A DNA stretch of 64,000 bases, taken from Agelas oroides. Lineage: Eukaryota; Porifera; Demospongiae; Agelasida; Agelasidae. Positions 11,601-22,810 of this stretch are shown in pieces. The stretch's first letter is position 1; each line of letters begins with the position of its first letter. The stretch spans positions 14,234,405 through 14,298,404 of the forward strand of contig OX422184.1 in the NCBI GenBank assembly GCA_949130485.1. Direction: 5' to 3'. The translations under genes and the position numbers were made by a program. The notes under the pieces were generated by a model, which made no database searches, was not told the DNA's origin, and saw only the letters and a program-made list of their open reading frames with translations.

Positions 11601-13294
11601 GTACTACAGCATTGCTATGTAGTGTACAGTAAACTAAATGGAGACAGAAGTATGAGCTATATTTTCCCCTTGTAGCTCTCAGAAAAGAACACTTAAACTC
11701 CCCTTGCTGCATAAGCAATATTATGCTAGGAGGGCCCTGATGTAATATCCACCTGTGTCTGAGCTACCATGCAGCAAGTGTTAACATTCTACTATCTGAG
11801 TGGTCTTTGTTGTCGTGTTTAACATGCAGTGTACAGGCTAGCTCCCATTTATAGCAGTACTATAACAAAAGCATGCATGCATGATATGCAATCGATAGCT
11901 GCTTAAACTTTATTGATGGTTCTACCTGCTCTTAGTGGTATTTTAGTGTATGTGGTGACCATGCAAATATGACCAGCACATCAATTACTTACACTGATTT
12001 ATGGCGAAAGTAAGCAAGTGTAATCACTATAACGGCTGCAATAATGCCACCAGCAGCTGACATGATGACAAAGGCATCTGATACAGTCTGAGTTGTTGGT
12101 GGATATGCCTTCCATCTTCCACAGTGGGGTCTGCAGTACCCCACAGTTTCATCAAGATAGAAGTCCTCACGACACACAATAGTACAGTTCAAGTCTGATA
12201 CTACATGTAAATAAAAAAAATAACATTTTATAAAAACTACAATACGGACATGCACGTTGGGCGGATATGGATAAATGCAATACCATCAACTTACTGTTGC
12301 ACCAACTGAAAGAAGAATTGCTCCTGCTATGCTGTGCTGCCTGTTCCTGTGTATGGCGTAATGTGTATATAGCACATTGTGTAATTGTGTAAGGCATAAT
12401 ATGTATATAGCAGATTGTACATAATAATTTGTTACAGAAGTCCAACCAACTTTGCTTATCATGAAGGTTTTTGACACTCAACTCAAAGGGCTGAAGCTCA
12501 TCAGTTTCTACATGATCTCACAGCCTTCAAGCAGAATATTTGGTTCACACTGACTAATCTTCTAGTTGTAGGCCCTAGCTGATACTTTATATAAGAGGCA
12601 ACTTCTAGTATACATCTTGTGACAGACTGTTATAATTATGCTGAACATGCATTCTTGGCCTCATCAGTATCAGGTTACATTGCCATAGAATACAGTTGAA
12701 CTTTGAACCTAGCTGTACTTAGTGTTGACCCTGTGCCTACTGTATTGTGTGGTCAATCATTGAAATAACTACTGTCTCCAGTGCATGGTGTAGTCAGAAA
12801 CTTTGAAAGGGGTTCTCCATATTTTGTATTTTTAAAAGTGCACTGCGTCCAGGAAGCTCTCTTGCTAGAATTCTTTCTAGCAGTACACAACTCAAAATGA
12901 CGACACTTAGGAGACTTCCTTTGTTATGGACTATACCACTGGAACCACAAAGTCTGTGAGGCTAACACATGCTTTTTGTTTGGTAGTTGGCTTAGTATAA
13001 CTATGGGTGCCTCACCTGTGGAAGATGGTAGAGCACAACGGGCAATCCCACTATCAACATCCACACAGCCGTAATCACCATACCGAAGAGAATCCATTCG
13101 ACACACCTCCTTACTTTGGACTTCCTCTCATCATCTTGGGTTGTTCTTGTGACCGTAGACGCTATGGTAAGAGTGCTGCTAGAAGGCTGTAGTTCAGAAG
13201 CATTCTCTTCAGGTTCAATGCAGTTTCCGTTTTCTTTATTCGATATCCTGATCCAGCATGCAGATATTTCTCGATCGACTGCCACGTCTTCCAT
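8686..13294 (-). CDS. Gene A: eight-membrane-segment receptor-like protein (Frizzled/secretin/cAMP-type 7TM)
   Basis: Six exons join in phase to 464 codons plus stop: 13016-13294, 12295-12346, 11993-12200, 10222-10382, 9272-9621, 8686-9030 (intron phases 0,1,2,1,0; GT-AG throughout). Residues 1-64 are polar and Ser/Thr-rich, ending in a basic RKSKVRR. One hydrophobic segment follows (about 65-89), then a short Cys-rich extracellular stalk (C109, C116, C120, C133, C137; FYLDETVGYCRPHCGRW). Seven further helices lie at about 153-175, 184-206, 239-263, 276-297, 322-346, 364-386 and 428-447. A Cys just before helix 3 (PTPFCNLIG) and the FKFPSVFIIYQ stretch before helix 2 recall the Frizzled/secretin/cAMP-receptor group, but there is no Frizzled CRD. 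It probably acts as a plasma-membrane receptor; ligand and signalling are unknown. Gene B (30042-45356) is a tandem paralogue with the same exon plan. The 52-bp exon 2 is easily missed: it was found by comparing the paralogues and is required by reading phase. Confidence 0.87.
11047..11139. mobile_element. Tiny foldback MITE with 9-bp target duplication, in intron 3 of gene A
   Basis: A 75-bp hairpin (11056-11130) starts TAGTCTATCAAGC and ends GCTTGATAGACTA. It is flanked by the direct repeat ACACTGGAT at 11047-11055 and 11131-11139. A 9-bp duplication fits Mutator-like transposition. The element is almost all stem. Confidence 0.75.
11202..11628. repeat. 61-bp tandem repeat, seven copies, in intron 3 of gene A
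   Basis: The CATCTGATTGGTC start recurs at 11202, 11262, 11323, 11384, 11445, 11506 and 11567. Units are nearly identical (each ends GCTATGTAGTGTA), with a few substitutions in the first and last copies. Non-coding. Confidence 0.95.
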
Positions 13295-14864
13295 TTGCGG
13301 GCTTCGCGTGGGGGACCCTCTTTTGAATTTGAGGGATTAGTCGGTGGCAAACGGGTCCGTGGGTTTTGCTAGCCACAACAACGACCGATTTACCAGAGCA
13401 ATACCGCACAAAAAGTGTGCCACAACGTCGCGTACTTCACGATAAAACTCGTAGCGGATTTCGGCTGCAGTATAGCTACATTTCGTCACGTAGCAGAATT
13501 ACTTTACATGTTTATAGTGACCATTATTGTCTAGTGGGCCAGTCCGAATACATGCAAGATTACGTCATGTCATAGATAATAAAGCGGGTATGGTTATATG
13601 TTTACAGTAACTACGGTCTCGCGAGTTTGTGAGGGGCTGGCCCGCGAGACTATATATAGTCAATGTAAAATACTGACCTTTATGAAGCCGGAAACCGCTT
13701 CCATTTTCTTTTATTATTGTTTCGCCTGCTTTGAAAGCAACCCAGGAGAACATGCTGAGTCATAAACTCAAGGGGCTAGAAAGGAGTGGGGAGTGGTGTC
13801 CACTGAGAGGAGACGGTGGTGCTGGACCATGGCAGGGTACAGGAGCTGTTGCCTGTTGGTGAAGGCCTTGCACATCTAGATAACACCTCCAGAGGAGTGC
13901 TTCAGCCGAGATGGAGGACTTGAAGTCCTGGTTGCTGGACTGCCATGATGAGGAGGCAGGGAGGAAGGAGCAATCCTTATACTGATCTTTAACTTCCAAC
14001 GACGTGTATTCTCAACAGTTGCATGGCTATTTAAATTGCAGTGTTTGTTCACACTTCATCACTTTTATCCTGATGATGATTGGAGCATTCCGTTGGCAAC
14101 CAAACTCAAGTTGGTAACAGATAACCTTCTTTATTTCAAACCCATTTTGGCGTGACAAGTTATCAGAAGACCGAGAAGTCCATCATATTCAAAGTCCATT
14201 GAGGAGTTTATTCCTTGGTTAATCAGTTTCCTCTGTCACAAGACCTTGTTGGGTACATTAATCACATCTTTGCCACAACTATGTGACTAAAATTAGTCTT
14301 CTTAATAAAGAAGAGGCTGATTTAATTATAAAGCAGCTTCTCGACCAGACTTTGGACAGGGTGTTGAGATAACTTAAGCATTCTATAAACTTCATGTGTC
14401 ACACACATGCAACTGAGATGACCAAAATATTTGCTTTTACAGTTGTATATGCGTGGGAGATGTGAACACTACGTGTATAGTTGTTGAGAAAAGAGTATCA
14501 TTGTGAAAGCTGGTACAGATATAACAGGTGTAGGGATACTACAGGCTTGTGTTCCCTATCGAACTGTGTGGGAAAGCATGATGCATTGACACCGAGGACA
14601 TTTGCTGCAACAGATTCAAAGGTATTGTAATAGATGGCAAGAGCAAATGATGACATCCTTTTATATGGTAGTACTAAAACAATCCCTATAAAAGATTTGC
14701 AATCTCATAATGTGGACCCTGGAAACAGAACACTGTAATGTGTTATGTGAAATTATTCATAGTGTAACTGCATGTTTGGAATTGACAAGCTGATCGAATA
14801 TTTATTGGTCAGTACAGGCAGGCAACAGCAATTATCGCTTATAAGACAACTTCACATAATTTGA
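13295..14864. other. 5' flank of gene A and intergenic, no further gene
   Basis: Positions 13295-13600 are CpG-richer than the surroundings and presumably hold the gene A promoter. A small palindrome with GTCTCGCGAG and GCGAGAC ends lies near 13610-13660. About 14040-14140 matches one arm of the 43479 foldback family (GGAGCATTCCGTTGG... AACTCAAGTTGG). The minus-strand frame at 13760-13999 is Ser/Pro-rich without a domain. Confidence 0.45.
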
Positions 14865-15697
14865 TTAACTCTAACCACCGTAGGCTATTCACTGGAGGTC
14901 ATTTTTAGGCTCTGGATACTTTCCTTGATCTGTATTTTCACTTCTGCTTGGAGCTAGCACTGGAAACTTGAGCCAAAGCTTCTTTGACACATTCTCTGGG
15001 GAATCATGACCTTAACCACACCAACTAATTAGCGAGCTTTCAATGGTCAGGGCTCTCTCCAGTAGCGTAGCTACACCCGGGCATACCCGGGCCTGTGCCC
15101 ACGTAAAATTCGCTGGTGCCCGGGTAAAAATAATGTAGAGCTAAGGTCAATAATCGTTATTAGCATGTGTGATCGCAAGTTTCTTGCGGACATGAAGCGA
15201 CCATACAGGTAAGAATGAAAGAATTGTATTTGTGGCTGAAAACGGCCTCAGAAGCGATCTCAGAGTGTATAATTTTGAAATTTTTCATGGCGGGAGCATG
15301 CCCTAGGTCCCCTAGCAGATGCGTGTTAATACGCACGCACTGAGTGTGCCCATGCTGTACCCACGTAACTTGCTCATCCTGGCTACGCCACTGGCTCTCT
15401 CTGATCAGCTAACACTCCTCCTGACTAAAAACTTGCCTATACAGTTCCAGAAATGGTGCCCCTACATGGGGAGAGGAGTGGTTTCTACACCGATTTGTGC
15501 CAACAAGGTGACCAGCCTGTGCCAACTAAGGCTTTCTACAGCAAGCCAAGGCAGCTGCAATGCACAAGACACCCAGTGCTGAAACCCACCCACCTCCACC
15601 TATCCCATGCATCTTCAATACAGACTGTGCCAACTGATAGCTAACAGACAGCCAAAGTCAGATGACGTCAAGAGGTGTGATTGGTGGTTAAAGGGAA
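14865..15697 (-). mobile_element. TTAA/CCCTTT-family MITE, copy 1 (reverse), split by a hAT MITE
   Basis: Begins TTAACTCTAACCACCG and ends near GGTTAAAGGG. Internal landmarks shared with the other copies are the gctnGGAGNTAGC stretch after CACTTCTGCT, the TTAGCGAGC motif, and the AGACTGTGCCAACTGATA block. Target site and terminal CCCTTT suggest piggyBac-type mobilisation. The copy is interrupted at 15060-15393. Confidence 0.7.
15060..15393. mobile_element. hAT-type MITE with perfect 8-bp target duplication
   Basis: Ends CAGTAGCGTAGCTAC and GGCTACGCCACTG are terminal inverted repeats. The direct repeat GCTCTCTC flanks it exactly at 15052-15059 and 15394-15401. An 8-bp duplication and CAGTG ends are hallmarks of hAT. 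Non-coding, 334 bp. It is younger than the MITE it interrupts. Confidence 0.9.
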
Positions 15698-17070
15698 AGA
15701 GCTATGAGCTGGCCATCAAAATGTTTCTCACAGACTGCTGGAGTGACTAGCACTTGCTATAATTGATGTAATTGCAACCAAAAGCATTGCATACAATAGA
15801 AACTCATGAAAGTCTATATGAATACCTCTGACATATTGCAATCAAGATTAACACGATTTCTTGTGTATCATTTTTAGGCTCACACTGTGCTGGGGATCAA
15901 TACTAAATTTCTCTTTGCTCACTAATGCATTACACCTTCATGTACTGTGGTAAGTACTGTATGCTGTTTTGATACTTTTCAAGGCTTCCTGAGTGACACT
16001 CAGCTACTGCCTCTGTACAGCACCATACAATTCTATACCTACCAAATGGTGTGGCCAAAATGCCATCTCCGTGTCATGCTAAATGTGTGTGTTTAAACTG
16101 CTCTTGGCTACAAGGCATCAAAATACAGTCATGGTCAGCAAGGCACTATGGACATAGTTTTTGATGATATTCATACCAGAAACCAGCTTCTGATTAGGTT
16201 GTAACTGTTGTGAGACTACTGATGCTAGCACCTCAGGTGTAGTACTGTAACATTCCATCAGCTTATCTGGCCAGCAAGGACCTAGGATACAGCTCTTACA
16301 AGGTCTCGATACACAAAGTCGTAAGTCAGTGAATTGTGTTCAATGAGTAGAACAGAGTAATGCAAATCTCTAAGATTAGTACCTGTAAATCACAATCATT
16401 TATTGTTCAAGCATAACAAATGGAGACTAGGGACCAACCTACTCATAGTGGCCCCACCTAGATCTAGATGCTGAGATTGACTTTATAGACGGATGATTGT
16501 GCAAGCTGAACAGCTGCATATTTGGCATGACAACTTTACATCTAAGCTGGCTGAGGAAAGGGCTATGCAATAACAAGCAGCAGTCTGCATGATTACAGAT
16601 AGCAGAGGTCAATAGGGAACTTGAGCTAGCTAGTCAAATTATGAAAAATACTATCCTGTGAAGCTGAGTTAAGTTGCCATGCAGGCTAGTATAGGCAAAA
16701 TGAGACGGATTCAGTATAATAATCCAATATTTAGTGTTAACTTGGGCCACTCACTATAGCCAATTGAACAGAGTCACAATATTGTGGCTACAATTACACG
16801 GCTTGTGTTTTTCCTTCTAGGCTTATGCTGCAAATGGGAATGAAGTGTAGCTAGTGCAGTGTGAGTACACAAGGATGAGTAAGGATAAACTCATCAACTG
16901 AGCCAAAGCGGCTTGGTAGTAATCATGTGATGAGTGGAGCATGGTGTGGTGTCTATGATTTATGGAGACAGATCGTAGCGAATATGACAATCATTTCATG
17001 TACAAGAGGGAAACCAGTTTGGCTAAGTCTAAAGCCAGATCCATAAACCAAACAAGAACAGGAAGGGAAG
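15698..17070. other. Intergenic, no gene recognised
   Basis: Short frames only; no splice-bounded exon or clear transposon ends noticed. Its right edge joins the long direct repeat beginning at 17071. Confidence 0.4.
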
Positions 17071-17639
17071 AAGCCTCCCAGACGTTCTACCAAGACGACA
17101 CGATAGCGAGCCAGAATCCTGTACGTTAACCATTCGCCCATCCCCCTAGTTATTATAAGTTAATATGATAACTCCACCCATTGAGCCCCACCCCCAATTT
17201 GTTTAGTAATTTGAATATTTATAGCACTGTGAATGCCCATAGCACTATGTGCCAACCAAAAGCTGGGCTCCTCAAAGCAAACCTTAGGCGGGGAGTGGTC
17301 CCGCCCTTTCTGTAGTAGGCCACGGGTCGGGAGTTCAAAGGGACCGAAACCCGTGGTCATGCGAGGACCGGAAAGGGTACTCCCCTGAAGACCAGTATTT
17401 TTTGAGCATATCTCCCAAAAACAGTAACTAACCGCCCCATCCATTTGAGCCATAAATGCCCCACCCATTTAAGCCATAAAATGCCCCACCCATTTAAGCC
17501 ATAAAATGCCCCATCCATCTAAGCCATAAATGCCCCATCCCCATCTCCCTTTATGTTTTAACTTCACACTTTATGTATGTGTGAAATTTTGAACATCGAT
17601 GTGCCAGCGGTGTTGGTGCTCCCCCACTCGACATACAAC
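17071..17639. repeat. Long direct repeat, left copy
   Basis: Matches 19346-19965 almost base for base, from AAGCCTCCCAGACGTTCTAC to CACTCGACATACAAC. It contains a run of short units (CACCCATTTAAGCCATAAAATGCCC); the right copy has more of these units, which explains its greater length. The ends are not TG...CA, so an LTR pair is not shown. Open frames on the minus strand are repeat artefacts. Confidence 0.88.
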
Positions 17640-17847
17640 TTCTGAACATGCAGGTACAGATAAAGTCTGTCAGCCTTGCCAAATGGGGAACCCGCAGCAT
17701 CTTTCAATGGATCCACCCGAAGACGCATGTGTTCTAACAACCATAATACCTCAGGCATGCCTTAGACCTAAACAGCATGACAATAAGCAACAGGCTAGAC
17801 TTCTCACTGTGCATGAAGGAATATCTCTCCAATAATAATTCCTTGTC

Positions 17848-18132
17848 CCAGCCCCATTCCCATTTCCCAAAGTTAACCATAGGATACCCCCTTGGTGAAG
17901 AGATAATTGAGCCGGAGGCTGAGGTGGTGGATAGTGAGAGTATCCGCTCAGGCAATGTGCTTGTACAGTCAACCCACCCAGGCCCGCAACCCCGTCCGCA
18001 GGGGATCTCCACCTAGCTACCACAGTGTATTTAATTGCGAGAGGAAGGACAGCTGTAGTCAAAAAGACCCCGTCTTTATCCATCTCCACATAGATACATG
18101 TGTATAAAGTATAAAGCCCTCATCCTAACACA
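17848..18132. repeat. 285-bp direct repeat, left copy
   Basis: Repeated at a constant 410-bp offset at 18258-18542 with only one or two differences seen (for example C to T in TATCCATCTCC). The near-identity indicates a recent duplication or gene conversion. No coding evidence. Confidence 0.92.
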
Positions 18133-18257
18133 GCCTGACCCAGCCCGTAGAGAAACCTACAGCATGCACACAGAGAGGTTTTAGTATCTGAGCTTACGGT
18201 TGTAACTAGGTCACAAGCAAGCCTTCCACAGCTTAGTCGAATACATCTTTACAACCC

Positions 18258-18542
18258 CCAGCCCCATTCCCATTTCCCAAAGTTAACCATAGGATACCCC
18301 CTTGGTGAAGAGATAATTGAGCCGGAGGCTGAGGTGGTGGATAGTGAGAGTATCCGCTCAGGCAATGTGCTTGTACAGTCAACCCACCCAGGCCCGCAAC
18401 CCCGTCCGCAGGGGATCTCCACCTAGCTACCACAGTGTATTTAATTGCGAGAGGAAGGACAGCTGTAGTCAAAAAGACCCCGTCTTTATCTATCTCCACA
18501 TAGATACATGTGTATAAAGTATAAAGCCCTCATCCTAACACA
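18258..18542. repeat. 285-bp direct repeat, right copy
   Basis: Second copy of the block at 17848-18132. It runs directly into the hairpin array at 18543, whereas the left copy does not. Confidence 0.92.
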
Positions 18543-19075
18543 CTCACACTCGTAATTTAAAATGCGAATGAGCTTCACACCCATAACGTAACTGTAGTAA
18601 CTCAAGTGTGAATGAGCTTCACACTCGTAAGGGTGAACGAGCCTCACAGTAGTACATGTAACTGAAGTGTGAATGAGCTTCACACTCATAATTTAAAAAT
18701 GTGAATGAGCTTCACACTCGTAACATAACGGTGAGTGAGCCTCACAGTGGTAACTCAAGTGTGAATGAGCTTCACACTCATAACGTAACTGTGAGTGAGC
18801 CTCACAGTAGTAACTCAAGTGTGAGTGAGCCTCACACTCGTAATTTTTAATGTGAATGAGCTTCACACTCGTAACATAACGGTGAATGAGCCTCACAGTG
18901 GTAACTCAAGTGTGAATGAGCTTCACACCCGTAGCGTAACTGTGAGTGAGCCTCACAGTAGTAACTCAAGTGTGAGTGAGCCTCACACTCGTAATTTTTA
19001 ATGTGAATGAGCTTCACACTGTGAGTGAGCTTCACACTGTGAGTGAGCTTCACACTGTGAGTGAGCCTCGCAGAT
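18543..19075. repeat. Array of short hairpins with constant TGAGC loop and co-varying arms
   Basis: More than fifteen 19-bp palindromes of the form arm-TGAGC-arm, spaced by linkers such as GTAACTCAA and CGTAACATAA. Arm pairs include GTGTGAA/TTCACAC, CTGTGAG/CTCACAG and GTGTGAG/CTCACAC, so paired positions change together. The palindromes are organised in a higher-order unit of about 150 bp (compare 18690-18842 with 18843-18994). The right end degenerates into direct CACTGTGAGTGAGC repeats. No cas genes and eukaryotic context: not a CRISPR. Confidence 0.9.
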
Positions 19076-19345
19076 AACACAGAGCAGCCCCAACCCAGCC
19101 CTAGCTCAGCCTTATGGAACCGACTACAGCCCTAGGCGTGCCGTTACTATGGTAAAGCACACGCCATAACTAGCGTAACAATGCTGTTACTAGGATAGGT
19201 ACGCCGTTACTAAGAGAAGCACGCTCCCATTTAAAGCCCGTCGACCGAGTATCACACACAAACAACTAATAATACTCACCGTGAGATGGTCGCCGCAGTA
19301 CAGACCCGAATTATCTTCGGTACAGGAGCGCCTACCAGCGAAGAA

Positions 19346-19965
19346 CAAGCCTCCCAGACGTTCTACCAAGACGACACGATAGCGAGCCAGAATCCCGTAC
19401 GTTAACCGTTCGCCCATCCCCCTAGTTATTATAAGTTAATATGATAACTCCACCCATTGAGCCCCACCCCCAATTTGTTTAGTAATTTGAATATTTATAG
19501 CACTGTGAATGCCCATAGCACTATGTGCCAACCAAAAGCTGGGCTCCTCAAAGCAAACCTTAGGCGGGGAGTGGTCCCGCCCTTTCTGTAGTAGGCCACG
19601 GGTCGGGAGTTCAAAGGGACCGAAACCCGTGGTCATGCGAGGACCGGAAAGGGTACTCCCCTGAAGACCAGTATTTTTTTGAGCATATCTCCCAAAAACA
19701 GTAACTAACCGCCCCATCCATTTGAGCCATAAATGCCCCACCCATTTAAGTCATAAATACCACACCCATTTAAGCCATAAAATGCCCCACCCATTTAAGC
19801 CATAAAATGCCCCACCCATTTAAGCCATAAAATGCCCCATCCATCTAAGCCATAAATGCCCCATCCCCATCTCCCTTTATGTTTTAACTTCACACTTTAT
19901 GTATGTGTGAAATTTTGAACATCGATGTGCCAGCAGTGTTGGTGCTCCCCCACTCGACATACAAC
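19346..19965. repeat. Long direct repeat, right copy
   Basis: Second copy of 17071-17639, longer by about 51 bp because the CCCATTTAAGCCATAAAATGCC run is expanded. The two copies bracket the 285-bp duplication and the hairpin array. Confidence 0.88.
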
Positions 19966-20330
19966 GTCAGAACTCCTGCATCCTCACTCCTCCCCATCCT
20001 GGCCCACCTAGCTACTGACACTAACCACCTCCCTCTACCCTCCAACCCCCACCTCAGGTCCTATGCTGACTCTGTGAGGGATTTTCAGAGGACAGGCCCA
20101 AGGAACCAGACCAACCAGCAGAACAGATCCTGGACAAACCCCCCCCCCCCAACTGCCCCAGACTGTCTCGCCTCCTTGTAGTCTCTTAGCCTTATTCTCA
20201 GCCGCCTCCACTCCTTGAGCAATTTCTCCTGCCTTGGCCAGAGTGAGGTTTGCTTCCAATTGGAGTCATTTCTGGATTCCACTATTTCTTACTCCACAGT
20301 CCTCATCTAAGTACATATACCCAGAATAAA
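19966..20330. other. Intergenic, no gene recognised
   Basis: Pro-rich chance frames and a poly-C run near 20140. Nothing identifiable. Confidence 0.4.
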
Positions 20331-20334
20331 ACTT

Positions 20335-20760
20335 GCTGTAACTTGAATCCAAACATCTAAGATGGGAAAGTTGTTACAAAACATAAATGGTGGAGTATAC
20401 AAAAATGGTAGGCAAACTTAGATTACAAATCTCTGAATCTTATGGGCAAATGAATGGGCCAAAGTCAAAGTACACAAGATCGCCAAAAGTTTGCACTAAA
20501 CTGCTCCCATTTTTTGGATATGGTCCAAAAAATCAACTAAAATGAAATTTTAAACCCTCTCCAAGGTTCCACCAACAGTCTGACATCAAGACACACACAA
20601 AACAAATGAAAATTTACATATTGATTAGTCCACTTCAAGTAGTCTGCAGGAAAAACTCACAATTGGCCTCAAAAACAGTAATGTAGCAATGTTGGCTTTC
20701 AAATTACACCACTGGAAAGACAAAGTATAGTAATGAATGAAAAGTCACAACAAGTGCACA
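20335..20760. repeat. Dispersed repeat derived from gene B intron 5, carrying an exon edge
   Basis: Similar to 30365-30740, which runs from the last bases of gene B exon 6 (GTAACTTGAATCCA) across its splice acceptor (CTAAGATGGGAAAGTTG) into intron 5. The 20.3-kb copy keeps the exon-derived bases and the acceptor region. Another copy of the intron part lies at about 34745-35060. Shared landmarks are AAATGAAAATTT, the ACACACA run and the GTTGGCTTTC end. Confidence 0.65.
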
Positions 20761-20809
20761 TGTATGTACAATGTTTTAGCCTTTCATTCCAACCCTTAGA
20801 AGGCTTATG

Positions 20810-20976
20810 CAGTGGTGTAGCCAGGTCATTGCTATTGGCCGGGCACCTGCTGTATGCTAGCTCTAGGGAGTCTAACAATACTAGCGCTCGCGCGAGATCG
20901 CGTGACATGAGTGGGACCAACATGGTGCTTTGGCCGGGCACGTGCCCGGCCAGGCCCGGCCTTCGCTACACCACTG
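20810..20976. mobile_element. hAT-type MITE with 8-bp target duplication
   Basis: Starts CAGTGGTGTAGCCAGG and ends CGCTACACCACTG. The flanking GGCTTATG is present on both sides (20802-20809 and 20977-20984). The right duplication overlaps the first two bases of the neighbouring LTR, so the LTR element inserted right beside this MITE. Its interior is rich in CCGGGCA palindromes. Confidence 0.8.
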
Positions 20977-20982
20977 GGCTTA

Positions 20983-21213
20983 TGTAGTGTTCTCTGTCGA
21001 ACCGTGGGTCCTCGATTGCCCCGGATAGCTAGAACTCGTGGTTTCTCACACATCGGTCATGATGATAAATCGTCTCATTATCCTCTCTCCGAGCATGCGC
21101 AATCCATAAACATACATATCTACAGCTGGGTGTGCACAACCGAACTAAATGACATCATCATTACATAACTCAAAAGGTAAGTCCGAGTTCAGGTAAGTTC
21201 AACTAACACCACA
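20983..21213 (-). repeat. 3' LTR of the gypsy element
   Basis: 231 bp, bounded by TGTAGTG and CACCACA on the plus strand. About eight differences from the other LTR at 26264-26494. Confidence 0.93.
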
Positions 21214-21224
21214 TCCCCCTTTCT
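21214..21224 (-). promoter_or_regulatory. Polypurine tract
   Basis: On the minus strand, GAAAGGGGGA directly abuts the 3' LTR, as required for plus-strand DNA priming of an LTR retrotransposon. Confidence 0.8.
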
Positions 21225-21229
21225 CAAGA

Positions 21230-21553
21230 TCAAGTCCAACTACTGTCGAACCGTTCTGGCGGCTTAGGAGGGCGATTGTTTCTTGATCTGGTCTGGTGAG
21301 CAAATGGACTTCGGTTGGTGGTATTTTCGGGTTCTACTTGCACTGGTGAGTTCTCACTCTCTTTCGGTGTAACATCTGATTCAGTTTTGGTTTCTGAGGA
21401 CGAACCGCTTCTGTTTAAGTGCAGCCGATTTCTCCTGAATTCCCCTCCATGAGTCTGTACAGTGTAAGACCTGGTTGCAGTTTCCTTAACTACTTCTCCT
21501 GACTCCTCTCGGTCCGTCACCCACACATAGTCTCCGGGTGATAAAACAGGCAA
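21230..21553 (-). pseudogene. Gypsy integrase C-terminal part
   Basis: Encodes a SPGDYVWVTDRE stretch typical of the GPY/F-like C-terminus of gypsy integrases, followed by a polar Ser/Pro-rich tail. It is separated from the catalytic core at 22039-22692 by the foldback insertion and by a frame break near 22040. Confidence 0.75.
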
Positions 21554-21989
21554 CACTGCAAAAAATACTTGGTTAAAATGACTACAAATGCATGGTTACT
21601 GCAGTTTCAGGGTTCGTTGAACAAGTAGGTAGTATGGTTAAAGGAATTCCAAAACACAATTATCATCCATCAACCCCTCACAATTCCATCAAGCTTCAAA
21701 GAGCTAGCACAGACACTTGTCAGCAGGCCAACCTATATCAGTTCATCGGCATCCATATGCTGGCAATTATCCAGTTCAGAACCAGATAATAGCCAGCAGA
21801 TGGATGCATATAAACTTATATATTGGCTAGCAGACAAGTGTCTCTGCTAGCTCTTTGAAGCTTGATGGATTGTGAGGGGGTTGATTGATGATAATTGTGT
21901 TTTTGATTTCTTTAATCACCTGTTCAATGAACTCTGAAACTGCAGTAACCTTCACTCATGGTCATTTTAACTAAGTAGTTTTTGCAGTG
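21554..21989. mobile_element. Foldback MITE (CACTGCAAAAA ends) inserted in the gypsy integrase gene
   Basis: Arms of about 190 bp are inverted copies (left 21554-21765, right about 21785-21989). The left start CACTGCAAAAAATACTTGG matches the inverted right end. It interrupts the integrase frame between a GAREL-like motif and PVLSPGD. Non-coding. Confidence 0.82.
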
Positions 21990-22038
21990 AACTCTCTGGC
22001 TCCACGATGAGTATCGTGATTCACCTTCTGCCTTGTTT

Positions 22039-22692
22039 TTAAGCTACTACGGAGAAGTCTGGAGTTTTGGGCTTTTTCTGGTCCTCAGTCATGGGTACTG
22101 TAGTACGTAATTTCCTGCTCATCAGTAACTCTGAGGGGCTGTATCCTATTTCTAACGGGGTCGATCGATATGCCAACAAGGCCAGGTACGGGTCACCTTC
22201 TTTCTTTAACAGATTCTTAATAGTTCGAACACCCCTCTCAGCTTCCCCATTCCCTTGTGGATGGTTAGGGCTACTAGTGGTATGTTTAAAGCCATACTCC
22301 CGTGCAAACTGTGCATAGGCTTCTGAGGAGAATTGTGGTCCATTATCGGAAGTAACGGTCTCAGGTATGCCGTATCTGGCAAAAATTGACTTTGTGTGGT
22401 TGATGACTGAATTAGCTGATAGCCCTGTCAACTTGGCAATTTCAATCCAACGCGAATAACAGTCGATTATTAACAGGTATGTGGTTTTGTCCCACTCAAA
22501 TGAATCTGTGCCTATCCTTTTCCATGGTAGATTGGGCAACGGTGAGGGGATAAGAGGCTCTGCTCTCTGCACTTGGAACTTGATACAGTTTGGACACTCA
22601 CTCACTAGTTTCTCAAGCTGCTTTGATATGCCTGGCCACCACACTGCTTGCTTGGCCCTCTCTCGGCATTTCCTAATACCCTGATGGCCCAC
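22039..22692 (-). pseudogene. Gypsy integrase core
   Basis: Carries the zinc-binding pattern (MGHQGIRK, then CPNC) and a DDE core: D in GTDSFEWD, D in TSDNGPQF, and E in GNGEAERGV. The family role is insertion of the cDNA into the genome. The N-terminal side is separated by the TTAA MITE, and the frame ends in a stop before the C-terminal part. Confidence 0.9.
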
Positions 22693-22810
22693 GTGCCAGT
22701 TTGTTTAGAATATCACTCTGCATTGACACTGGTATGACTAGTCTACTACCTCTCAGCAGTAGTCCATTCTGAACTGATAATTCAGCTGCTACTGGGTAAA
22801 ACTTTTTTAA

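Noticed and set aside
13760-13999. 79-codon Ser/Pro-rich minus-strand frame
   Set aside because: Low-complexity composition, no splice sites or domain, no paralogue near gene B.
18543-19075. CRISPR-like array
   Set aside because: The repeats are short palindromes in a higher-order tandem structure with no unique spacers, in an animal genome without cas genes.
17071-19965. LTR pair of a retrotransposon
   Set aside because: The outer repeats lack TG...CA ends, target duplication, primer site and any pol-like frame between them.
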